Below are positions 46,953-58,443 of a DNA stretch of 64,000 nucleotides, in pieces. The notes under the pieces are model-generated. The model was not told where the DNA came from, ran no database searches, and worked only from the letters and a program-made list of their open reading frames with translations. Both the position numbers and the translations under genes were made by a program. Source of the stretch: Mesaphorura yosii (Eukaryota > Arthropoda > Collembola > Poduromorpha > Tullbergiidae); contig WIXG01000001.1 of the NCBI GenBank assembly GCA_009869945.1, positions 1 through 64,000 of the forward strand, given 5' to 3'. Position 1 is the stretch's first letter. The number at the start of each line of letters is the position of its first letter.

Positions 46953-48932
46953 TCAATTTGTTCCCTTCAACCATGTGATAAGTTGATTCAGAATCTGCGT
47001 TCTCGCAGCCGTCAACTGCGGAGGATCTTTCGGCGTGGCCGGGTACATGTTTGCACAGTGAGCAGTGCCTGTGGGGACAGAAACATGAAGAAAAGTCTCA
47101 AGACTAGGCCAGACTCAAAGTACAAGCCATTAGCAGTGATTTACCTTCAATAAAGATTACAACATTATCCGAGGAGGTTGCATTCGCCGTCGTAATCCCC
47201 AGCGCGTGCCAGGGATCAATCGATCCGTTCACGAATATCACCTTGCTGACTTTTATGTTTTTGGCCCCGTAATTCGTATTTGTAGCCTTGATTGCTTTCT
47301 CAATGAATGATTGATTAAATCGTGAACCGTACAAATCAACGCATTGCTTGAGTGAGAAATCAATACCAAATTCGATCCCAAATGGCTGCCCAATCAAATC
47401 TGAACTTTGAAAGAACCCAAACTCCGTACACGTTTGGTACGTCCACTGCCTACTACCTTCCGCCGATGTGCTGTTCCAGCTCTCCTGTTGCATTTCCTTT
47501 ATCATGTGGCTGTACTTGAAGTCGGTACAATTCTTGTCAAACGTGGCCAGCATGAGATTGTTCACAGCCGCATATCTCTCCATCGGCGTGCTCTCATCCT
47601 GGTTTTTGGTCATGAGATCGCACAGCGTCGTGATTGTGATGTTTGCTGTCTCGGAACCTTCCCATGCTCGATTGTCTTCGTTGTACTGAACGATATCCTC
47701 AAAATTGCCGGCGAGCGACTCGAAGAGATTTGCAACATCCTTCTTGTTGTCACCCCGGAAGTCGTCACAGAGCTTGAACGTCTTCTGCAGAATTTGCCAG
47801 CCAGTTCTACGTTTCAGGAGCCCTTCCATGGATTGCACCGCCTGCTGGATTTGATCCAGGCATTGGGAGTTCGTTCGGTTGATTGAGTCACTTACGATAC
47901 CGAGATATTCTGCAAGCGGAACAACAAAGAAGGCGTTGATAGATTTTTAATATGCAGGAGCGCGTGTCTTGATCCTGACCTTTAAAGTTCAGTTGAGCAA
48001 GAAGTGGGGCGGATGTAGATACGCCAATGTCAACCAGATGCGGATATTTTAATCTGTACCACGCAGCCAAGCTACCAGGATACGAACCTCCGAGTGCAAT
48101 CCATTTGTTGTCCTGCAGAGATTAACAATGCGAATGCACTTTATGGGCAGCGACAATTTCCGGCAAACTCGTTTCAGTTAATCTCGTGGTGAACTTACAT
48201 TGAACTTGTATTTTTCCTTCATTGCCTGTGTGAACGTGGCAAGGTCAGCCAGCGCTTGTTCAGATGTTAAGTACATCAAAGACGTTACACTTAGATCCCT
48301 GCAATAAGTGCATATCTTAAATTAGCATATAGCAGAATTCCAACTGAATGGAGAGTGCAAAGCGCGAACTCACGGAGTTGGATGACTCTTTCCGTAAAAC
48401 CGATGTTCCAGGCTGAAGCAGAATGCTTTCAACTTGCTGGCGTACGTAATCCATGCGCCTTCGCTCATCCATAAGGGATTGTCAGCACCTTCGCCGCCAA
48501 TCTACATTCGCAAGATTTACCCACGTGTCGGTTTTTTACGACTAATCTTGTCTAATATAAGCACGAGGATGAGGATGCAACTCACCATAAGAAGAATCGG
48601 TCCGCCTGGTTTGTAGAAAGTGTCGTTGATGAAATATCTCTGCAACAGTGCAAGAGGCGAAGTATTAGCTAATGTAAACGTCGTGACATTGCGATTTTCC
48701 AGACTTCTTGAACGTAGGTTGTTACCTGCTGCCATGTTTTGATGTTTGTTGGGTTGAAGTGGTCCAGTTTTTGCTCAAACCAGAATTCTTTCACGCTGGT
48801 GTCCGTTTTTGCAAGTTGGCGTTGACTGTTGTGCCATTTTCCTCTCAAGAATTTCCCGAGGCCTGAACAACTTGGTGGTAAAACTGTGAGACTAATTAAA
48901 AGCACTAAAACCAATGGCTGGAATTTCCACAT
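46953..48932 (-). CDS. S28 serine carboxypeptidase, PRSS16 (thymus-specific serine protease)-like
   Basis: Secreted or lysosomal peptidase of the family that includes prolyl carboxypeptidase, DPP7 and PRSS16. Seven exons right to left: 48932-48726, 48639-48586, 48501-48374, 48298-48199, 48112-47980, 47909-47145, 47068-46953; 500 residues, the usual length. The signal peptide is [30 protein letters not shown] opens the domain. GGPILLMIGGEG forms the oxyanion region. The nucleophile is in [11 protein letters not shown], the acid in [11 protein letters not shown] and the base in [18 protein letters not shown] and [11 protein letters not shown] are also conserved. Several N-glycosylation sequons occur (NDT, NRT, NIT, NCT, NST, NQS). 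The long sixth exon contains the helical cap domain that restricts the active site. The whole catalytic triad is intact. Confidence 0.95.
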
Positions 48933-49602
48933 TCTGAGTGGAATTAAGTTGCTTTAAGTTTCGACGCAGTTTCTTATTCAACTATCCCGTAGCAAGTCTC
49001 ACTCGAGAATGCGTCTCCAGTTCGTGTTCACTTGGACAGTGCGACACTCACACTGACCTTTGGCTTCTCTCGCAGCGTCATTCAACCCAAGAAGCAACTC
49101 AACAGAGGCTCCTCGCTTAATAAAGGAGGATTCCATTTGCATGCTACATGCATGTCATGGATAACGAGGCGGATACAATGATAGAAGAGATGAGTCTTCC
49201 AATTATTCTGTTACTCAGAGACTTGTGTTCAATTTATTGCTCAAACTCTATGTATACAGTTAATTTGCACAGAGATTTGCATTTACAAGAACAAAACACA
49301 TGAACACGTAACGAATATAAATCTCTGGTTGAGAAACGGTTCAGTACACTTCGGATTATGAATTTCATTAGCCAAATTAGTCCATTTGTTTTATCGCCGG
49401 TCTGTATGGAAAGAGCCAGTGAGTAGTAAATCTGAGTGAAATCAAGGCTGCATTAACATTAGTAAAATAGGTTCTGCAAGTTCAAAATGCTTTAAATTGT
49501 TTCTACAAATTCTGGCCTAATGTTCTACAAATTCATGATGGATTCAAATTCAAATCTTTAACGTTTCCCTGAATTGTCCAGTACATTAGAATTAGGTTAT
49601 AT
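48933..49602. other. Intergenic, 670 bases
   Basis: Promoter side of the S28 peptidase gene and 3' flank of GTPBP1, both on the minus strand. No gene is seen. Confidence 0.55.
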
Positions 49603-52389
49603 TTAAGCCTGTATAGAGTCTGCTGGAGTTGTATCCATGCTTATGCTTGTTCTGTCTTCTCGTTGTTGACCCTGCCGTCGTCGGTGGGCTTCTCCGTTGG
49701 TTGTTTTCCCCTGAGCGTCTTCGTTCGGTCTGTCTGGTTTCCTGCCTTGACCTTGACCACTGCCACTGCTGCCCTGGCCAGACCTCGGAGTTTGCCTTGG
49801 AGCATTCTTTATAACTTTTGCCTTTGTGTTGCCAGCTGCAGGTAGAAATGAGGTCATTGGAATCACTTTTGTCACCATTCCTACAGCCTTCGTCCTCCCT
49901 TCTCGAAAAACCTGAACATGAAATTGTAAGTAATGAAACAACGTTATACAAGGTACAAATGTGACGACTAAACTTACCAGTCTCTGTCCCGCATTAATAT
50001 ACTCTGGGTGCTTAATGAACCTGAAGTGAACAGTGGCTTTGTCTCCCGTTCGTAGACACTCCATTGACATCGAGATAATCGAAGCAGTTTGTCGTATGCT
50101 GCCACAATGCACTACATCGGACAGAAAATCAAATGCCTGACTCAATGCATTTAAGGCAGAACAGAAAATGAGCCTTACCCATTGCTTGGTATCTTGTACT
50201 GATAGTGGTAGGATGATGCAACACCAATATTTCTCCTTCGAATTCCCAGCAAGCCACTGGATTAAGCAGTGGGGAAAGCAGAAACATTCCTTTCCTGATT
50301 TGCGACCTTTTCACCTAAAATTTAAATGAAGTGTAGTTATTTTTTTTACCATTACTTGTAATTCGTTAAACAAATTACGTACTTTCTTCAATGAGAATGA
50401 GGCTGTCTGACCGCCTCGAACCTGAGACACAGGCATCCTTTTTCTGTGTATTGATTTTATGGGCAGCGAGTGAAAGTGGCCAAGAGGATCTGGACCCTAG
50501 ATTAGCATGTAATCAGTAAAACTAAGTGGGAACTTCTCTTGTAGTTTTACTTAGTTTTGCTTACCAGTAATAGAACGTCATTAAGATTAATCGTCCCCCG
50601 TATCGTGATGCCAGAGACAACCGTTCCGACGCCCTATTAGTGAAAGTTTGATCACATTTTTGCGTAAGAATTCAGACACTTCAAGGAAGAGAGAAAGAGA
50701 AAGACATCAGACGTGTTTAACTCACCGGTACAGAGTAGGTCTCATCAATCTGAAACTCAGCCGGCTCGTTTTCGTGAGTCACAGTCTTGCTGGATAGCAG
50801 ATTGAGAAACATCGTCAGCAGGTCAATATTTTCACCCGTAACGTTACTGATCTGGAACACTGGACACAACCTATACAAAAATTTAATGACTTAGACTTGT
50901 AAGGCATCCATTGCCGAGACCAATGAGCACACCTTTGAGAAACAAAATTGGTTGCACTGATCACAACATCGTCAGGACTCTTGATAAGAACCGGCACTTT
51001 CCGACAGCCTGCACAGAAATTGCTTGTAAGATTGAGCAAAGGGTTTTTACAACGTTGAAAGTTTAATGTCAATTACCTGCAGACTTCAGAATCTTGACAA
51101 GCAGCTGTATCGTTTCAGTCAGAACATTAGCAGGGCACATGTCAATTTTGGTGACCACAACAAATACAGGTACGTTAAGAGCCAGTGCCAGGCCCAGATG
51201 CTCTTTGGTCATTCCCACGATCCCAGCATTAGATCCTATCTGGAAATACAAGCAATTTAGTTGAGATATGGAAATACTCTTAGTCTCGTAACGACTTCCA
51301 TCGACTAACCATAAGTAAGCAGAAGTGCGGAGACTGCCCAGTCATACCAAATACGGTAGTTTTGAGGTATTTCTCATGACCAGCAAGGTCGATAAAGGTA
51401 ATCACTTTAGATGACTCTTGACATATGTGCATCCAATCCAATGTCCCATGCTCACTTCTGTTAACTATCCGGCCTTCATAATCAAATCCAAGAATGTCGT
51501 TCCCAACCGAGCTGGTCCTTCCACTCTCCATTTCATGTTTATGTCTGAATAGCTTCTGTCGTGCGAGACCTCTTCCATTGTCCAAATCTCCGTGAGTTAG
51601 AACTCCAAGCAAGGTACCTAATAAAGCGACAATCAATGAGAATGGCACATTAAAATAGGGCTCCCACTTCCTGGAATCTCAACTTATTTATATAAACCTC
51701 GTGGAAAACTTGTAAAAGAACTTACTTTTACCGGCGTCAACATTTCCAACAACGGCAACCCTACAGAAGTAATGAAAAGTTCTGTAATGTTTGAGATTGG
51801 CAAAATTGTACCGGATTCATTTCCTGAATCTAACCTGATTTCAGTAAAATCGCGTTCTGCTGCCCTTTTTCGTACCAGAAACTGAGCAGTTAGGCCGCTT
51901 TCAATTTCTCGCTGACGCAATTGCACACAAGAAGCATCCAATGTTTCGCCTATGGATTTCAACGTAGCCACGGACGCATCAAAGTCTTCTTTGCTCAAGC
52001 CGCAATCCCCTACGGATTAACAAGTAAACGAAGTTTTCTTTCTGGCTCACATCACTGCTCATAGTTCGTTACCTTCTGCTGATTCGCCGATCTTGAATAT
52101 AAACTCGCCCTGCCCATTCTCAATATGGTTGGCAATGTAAGATGTCAAGAGATCAAACTCTTCTTCCGACGGGCTCACCAGCGCCAACTAAAATCAAGCA
52201 TTTCATTGATAGACGTAGTCATTCTTCATTGATTATTCACACTCAAATAAACAATATTTACACACATACATGTGACATTAGCACGCCTTTCTTGCCAACT
52301 ATCTTTTCAAATTTGGGATTCATCTCAGGCGTCGACGGCGAGTTAATTGCGGACGTCGAATCTTGGGGAGTGTCCAAGATGGCGGCCAT
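49603..52389 (-). CDS. GTPBP1: GTP-binding protein 1 (GTPBP1)
   Basis: Translational GTPase related to EF-1 alpha, reported to deliver aminoacyl-tRNA and to promote exosomal mRNA decay. Thirteen exons right to left: 52389-52270, 52187-52073, 52009-51835, 51760-51726, 51617-51310, 51239-51077, 51008-50933, 50870-50726, 50633-50565, 50496-50383, 50314-50179, 50111-49978, 49911-49603; 632 residues. The G1 motif GNVDAGKS lies near residue 145 and is split by the 35-base fourth exon. G3 is DLAGHEKY and G4 is TKIDM. Domain 2 and 3 blocks are nearly identical to the vertebrate protein: [47 protein letters not shown] and [11 protein letters not shown]. The C-terminal 80 residues are Gly/Gln/Arg-rich ([16 protein letters not shown]), a low-complexity tail probably contacting RNA. 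Human GTPBP1 also ends in a basic low-complexity tail. Confidence 0.97.
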
Positions 52390-54370
52390 CTTTCACTTGC
52401 AGTGCCGATTAATTAGAATTCCACCGTATCCAAAAAATGTCGGCTTCCTGATTGTGCTTGCTATCTGCTAAGTATTAAATTTAGAATTATTGATTATCAC
52501 GGTTGTCCTTACAAGAATGAACAACTTCAGAAATTTAATATGGGCCTTCTTGCACCAACAATTAACCATTCTTAACGTTTCAAGTAGTCTTCTCTTCACA
52601 ACATGAACCAATCGATTACGAAACGGACTCTCTTACCCTGATTGTATTTATCACATTTCGAAGAGTACGGATATTCGTATTCGATGTTCCATTTCAGCTG
52701 ATTGTGATGCAATTTGCTGTTATTATTGCACTACGGCACGACAAATTCCCAGGAGTGACTCAAGGTGATTATCCCAAAGATTCGGACACGACACGACGAT
52801 GAAACGTTTAATTGCGAGGAATCAAAAGCGTACGCAATCAAACAGCTGTTTAACACACGATTCTACGTTGAGTTCCCGCTGGCTGGCATCTCGCATTGCT
52901 CAATTATGAAAATTAGGGACATTTGAGACTTCATTCATGCTCCGAGTGCAGCAGCAGCTGAAGTACGAAAGTACCAACTCATAAATGCATCTCGCCACGT
53001 TAACTGTTCACACGTTAAAGTGGTTACAATTTCACTTTCCCCTGCTGCAGTCTGGCAGCGTCAGCAGACATTGAGCCTATTTGTCTAAAACCAATGCGAT
53101 GCAGGAAGATAACATACAAACAACTAACTTATGAACAACAGACGACTCGTTTCGAGACGGTTACAACGACGCGGAGAATCAACGGGCGAACACAATTTCA
53201 TAATTCATTCAAAAGTTTTTTTAATTCAAAATCATGCACATAATTTGTCAAAACTCCCTGTTCACTGTGCCGTGGGTTTCAATCTGGAGCACGAGCACGA
53301 GCTAACCATCACAGTCTTCGTCGGAAGAAATACGAATACAAAGGATTTTCATTCTCAGCTCGCCTGCAAGCTCAACTCAACAGAAGAATGACGTCGAGTA
53401 CAATGAAATTCATCCATGGTCATGCCATTGCAGCTAGCTAACCTACCACCATGTCGATGTCATGCCAAGTTTAGGATAAATAACCTACCACACATTTACT
53501 TTACCCACGAGCAGTGGCTGACTATACTAGGAGCTCGAGCTTGAAACAGTTACACAGAGTTGGTCTTGGCCTGTCTGCAAAGTAAAGTAAAAATTCTGTA
53601 TCCCTGTGTTCAGGTTAGTGCACTGACTTTAGCACAGCACAGAACCAAAGGACATTTGCTTCGTCATTTTGCCTCTGCAATTTTTCCATTTTAATTCCAT
53701 TGCCATTTCATTTCACAACCTCTTTTCATCTCGTATCGCTCTCGTCGTCTCGCAACTTCAGCGCAGGTTTACGGATTTGGATCTGGAGTGATCACTAATT
53801 ACCTTCACAATTTAATTAATACACACAGAATTACTAGCCCGTCAGTAGTATAACTAACGTCAGCACTATCGATATTATTGTCCCTTATGTTTCGAGTTCA
53901 GTCGTAGTTATTTATTACGCTTTCTATTTTTTAAACACCCATTTCATTCGCTATTATTGGGCTAGGTTTACACTTAGCGTATTTGTCTCGAACGTAGTTA
54001 CATACAGCAGTAGCCAAGGACGGAGGATTAAAACCTTATGGTAAAATGTGACTAGGTTTTAGGAATTTAAGTCTTACACTTAATGCAATTTCCATTCAGG
54101 AGTGCGAGTCAGAGCACAGATTGCAATTAATTACAATACGTACCATTTTGTTTGAGCCTATAATCGCTATGATTTGATAAATCTCTTAAGCAGTTCTTCA
54201 TCAATAGACCTCGTAACTTAGTAGATATTTAAATTTTATCAGTCATCATTTTGTCGATTATAGAGTCACTACGCATTAACTCCAAGAAACCACTTTGAAG
54301 CAAAAGTTCATCAACCTAGTTAAAGTACAACGTGCTGTGATTGCAACAGGACTGAAGTAAATAAATCAAG
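52390..54370. other. Gene-free stretch of 2 kb between divergent genes
   Basis: It must carry the promoters of GTPBP1 and the USP gene. I searched it for exons encoding a ZnF-UBP domain that could belong to the USP gene and found no cysteine-rich frame. No RNA gene or obvious repeat was seen. Confidence 0.55.
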
Positions 54371-57300
54371 ATGGAGAATAATTACGAACCACTGGTAAGT
54401 AAATTATTATTATCCAATGTGACATTGTGGTATATTTAGTTGAAACGAATTTACAACGCTGTCACGTCGAATAAGCCATCTAAACTAAACTAATAATGTT
54501 TTGGTTTCGTTAAATGGTTTATCTTTTTTTAATCCACAGGGTTTAGAAAATTTGGGGAATACATGTTTCATGAACTCGGCCCTTCAATGCCTCGCACGTA
54601 CAAAGCAATTAATTCCGAAGTTGGAATTATTCGGTAGCGGAAACAAGCTAGTTTTGTTAGTAAATAATATGGACAATGACGCTCAAGTAACTGTAATCAG
54701 CGAAAGTCCAGTTTCTGAGAACAACGACGAAGACGATGATAACGAAACTGGCAGTGTTCAACTCAGCACTGAAGAGGGCCAGGGCGATTCTGATAAAGAA
54801 TCGTTCAAAATTGCAGTGGTCATACCTGCTGACTCGATGACTGGAAGGCTGAAACAATGTTTCAAGGCCATTACTCGATGTGAGGACGCATCACCTGGTA
54901 CGAACCACGAATGAATGCTTCATTTTATTGTGATTGTATATCCAATTTACACGGTTTTAATTCAATGTGATATTTGTGATTCAGGTACTGGATCGTACGA
55001 GCCAAGAAACTTCATGTCAAGACAAGGTGGGTATTATGGTTATCGACCGTATGACATTCATAACTTGATTGGCAAACACTTTCGAGCTGGACAACAACAT
55101 GATTCTCATGAACTCTTGAGAACTATCGTCGATTTTATGAAGAAGGATCAAACAAAGGTTCGTGCTCTAATAATTCGCCAGGCGGCTCCAGGAAGGGAGT
55201 TCGCGTCAACTTCTTATCACATATTTATTGATAACATGTCGGGTTTAGGCGTTTCGGCTGGCCATTATGAAGCATTTCGGAGTGAAAAAAAATGGAGAAG
55301 AATCCGATCCAAAAATGGTGGAGTTGGTAAGACTCTATCATACTAATCTGTTAGTCAAAATTGTCGACACAGTGCAGTGGAGGGATTTACCTTAACGGCA
55401 AACTGTTTCCCTCCTTCAGGTAAAATCATTGGATCAGAAAGTGAAGCACAAGACATTCATTGATGAGATCTTCGGGGGCGAACTGATGACAACGCAGACG
55501 TGCCTCTCTTGTCGATTTATTAAAAGATCACATGAGGAATTTCTGGATTTAAGTCTTCCAATTCGTGTGGTATGTAACCCAAGTTGTCTTCACCGACTTT
55601 GAACGTTGCAGTATCATATAATTAAATATTTTACTTGTAGAGCAAACCAAATGGAGACTCTCGAGGTGGCAGCAATGCAAAGATAAACATCAAGAAGTAC
55701 TCCCTTTTTGATGAGGATGATATTGTGATTAATCGTAAGTAAAGAAATTCTGACAACTCATATTCTTAAACTGCTATTTGTGGCAAAAGAATTAACGGTT
55801 TATGTGGTTTGTGAACTCAGGAACTGTAGAAGAATGTCTCCAAGCCTTCACTGAGCCCTCGGTGTTAACTGAATCCAATGCTGTGGAATGCGAAAATTGT
55901 CACAAAATTAATTTGGCTAAGGTTGAGGCAGGTGCCAATTTTGACGACATATTTCCTAACGTTAGAAAGCTACTCGAAGAAAAGGAGAAGGCTGCTTCGG
56001 CTTCGAGCCCCGCAGACCAACCAAAGCAGGGCAAGAATGCAATGAAGAGAGAAGCTCGCAAAAAGAAACGTGCTGCACGCCAGAACAAATCAAAAGGCAA
56101 TCACAACAAAATCGACGAGACACCTGATAAGGAGAATGAGCCTCAACCTGGACCAAGCACAAGTTCTGCAACACCCATGGCCTTAGTTGAAAATCATTTC
56201 AAGCATCCTTCCGATGTGAAAAACGATGAAGCACACGAAAATAACAAGGAGAAATTGCTTAAAATTACTTCCGAACAAACTAGTGAATGTTCGGATGACT
56301 ACGTTATCATTCCCTCAAGTAACACAGCTCAAAACGAGCCCGAGCCGACGCGTTTTAACGTGGGGAAGATGAAGATTGAAAGCATTAACCAGGAAGAGTA
56401 CGAGCACGTTGAACTGTCACCAGAAGCAATGGATGAAGAGCCGCTAATATCTCCAAGGAAATTTGAATCTATGGAAGATATTAATCGAGTGTCAAAGTCT
56501 GATAACGAAGGAGAGGATGACGACTCTGATCTACCACCACCTCTTGAGGGAATTGGGCACGGAATGTCAGACGATGATGAAGACAACGGAGTGGCACCAC
56601 TGGACTTATTAAATCTTCCTGAGCACGATAAGTTCGAGCATTTTCACTTGCCGTCAGAAGATGACGAGTTCGAAGTAAACAACGTGTCGGAAACTGAAGT
56701 TGAGAAAGGAACGACGGCGGACGAAGGCTTTTCCGAAGGAGAAAATTCGGCGTCGGTTGAGAATGAGACACAAGTCCCTGGACCAAGCAAAGATAATGGG
56801 CCGTCTGATTCATCGAGCCGCACATCGACGTCAGATTTGGTCGACGGGTTGGATTCGGATGAAAATAGTAAATTATCGTCTTCAAGTGGAAACGAGTCCA
56901 GTCCCATGGTGGCGGGATTCCTTAAATCTAAAATACCAATTACAAAGTGCCCCTGCTCTAGACAGCAGAATATTTCTCGTCCACCGGAGTTCCTAACTAT
57001 TCATCTGAAGCGTTTTCAAATTTCGAATCGTGGCTACACCTCCAAGCTTAGTGATCATGTGGAGTTTCCAATGATACTTGACTTGACACCATTCTGCGTC
57101 TCCGTGGAAGATGAGCGGAACATTGAACACCGGAAAGATACCATATTCGACGAAGATGGAGAAGTTGTCTACGCATTGTACGGAATTGTTGAGCACAGTG
57201 GCAGTCTTCATTGGGGACACTACGTGGCTTACGTTTTGTCCAGGTAATGCTTCCCTATCATTTATTGCTCGTTTATGTAACTGTGAAAAATGAAAGGCAA

Positions 57301-58054
57301 TTTTTTTTGTAGGCAACCTTCATCCACGCCCTCCACTCCTGAGGATGGAACGTCGTCAAGTGAAGTCAAGGCAGAAATCGGCAAGGAGAGATGGTACCAT
57401 ATAAGCGATTCACACGTGAGCCCGAGCAGTGAGTACACCATCAAAAATCGTGATCCTTACATCCTTTTCTACGAACGAATTCGGGGCGATGAGAAGAAGA
57501 GGCGTTTAGAGAAGCAAAAATTATCAGCGACAAGTAACGAGGCTTCGGAGTCCAGTTTATTTTCTTCATCGAACGTTGTTAATGACTGGGACGAGGCGTC
57601 AAAGACTGATGCTACGAGCAGCTGGATTACCAATTGGAATGATACGAAACCCGAGCAGGAGGAGAACTGGGACGAACCAAGTAGAAACTCCCCAATGGCG
57701 GAGGCTGCTGAAATCAGCGAGAACGTTGGTCGCATCCCGTTGGTGGTTACTGACACGGGAACCTGTGTCTGGGAGAGTCAAACTGGCAAGGACGAGAGTA
57801 GCAGCGCATGGGGCGAGGCAGGTTCTCCGGTGATGGAGCAGAATGACCTCATTGCCACACCGAGCTGGGTTGCAAACTGGGATGACCCTCCTGTAGCCGT
57901 AGTGATTGATGGAGAATATCTACTGCCGACTGAAACCACGGTCACTGAAACCGATGCCAAGTCAGATATGATCTGGAACTATATATCTGAAACCAACGGC
58001 GATGAAACAGCGACCACGGCCAGTCAGCCAACTGATGTACCAAGTAAATCGTAA
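54371..58054 (+). CDS. USP16/USP45-type ubiquitin carboxyl-terminal hydrolase lacking the ZnF-UBP domain
   Basis: Cysteine deubiquitinase. Eight exons (54371-54394, 54540-54897, 54985-55157, 55249-55326, 55420-55569, 55641-55734, 55821-57243, 57313-58054) give 1,013 residues. The Cys box GLENLGNTCFMNSALQCL starts at residue 9. The His box is YGIVEHSGSLHWGHYVAYV, followed by WYHISDSHV. KHKTFIDEIFGGEL, the CxxC pairs of the fingers (CLSC, CENC), FLTIHLKRF and DPYILFYERIR match USP16/45. A Lys/Glu/Ser/Asp-rich insert of roughly 330 residues (56000-56900) splits the catalytic domain, as in USP16/45. After the catalytic domain there is an acidic tail of about 190 residues with recurring tryptophans (SWITNWND, ENWDEPS, SWVANWDD). 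The expected N-terminal zinc finger is missing, and the first exon codes only eight residues. Confidence 0.92.
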
Positions 58055-58325
58055 TATTTATGAAAGTTAGAAGCTAGAATGGATGCCGCGACGATATGCA
58101 CCAAACCTGTTAATTTAAGCTGAGGGTGATGTTAACCTTTTTTCTGTAATCTGTAAACAAAGTAAATTGATATCGATAACATTAAAACGTAAACATAGGC
58201 ATTATTGTTGTCCTCAGAATCGTATGTATCAACTACCAAGTTTTAGTGTGATTGTAAGATAATAATTACAATTTACAATTTGGATAATTGAATTGTAATA
58301 CTAAACTCTCGAAAAGAATTCGAAT

Positions 58326-58378
58326 AATAAAGCTAACTGAAAACAAAGCCTTATCGATTAGTACATCACAGATTTATT
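58326..58378. terminator. Convergent poly(A) signals of the USP and CLCA genes
   Basis: Plus-strand AATAAA at 58326-58331 lies about 270 bases after the USP stop. Minus-strand AATAAA at 58378-58373 lies 66 bases after the CLCA stop. Bases 58055-58443 otherwise hold no gene. Confidence 0.6.
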
Positions 58379-58443
58379 TCAACAGGCATGAGTACAGGAT
58401 AACAAAGAGAAACAAATGTTTCAAACTTAAAACGGTGAGTGTT

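Noticed and set aside
47407-47886. Plus-strand frame of 159 codons
   Set aside because: Antisense shadow of the large exon of the S28 peptidase.
53131-53391. 86-codon frame in the gap before the USP gene
   Set aside because: No cysteine pattern of a ZnF-UBP, no splice sites joining it to the USP gene and no codon signal.
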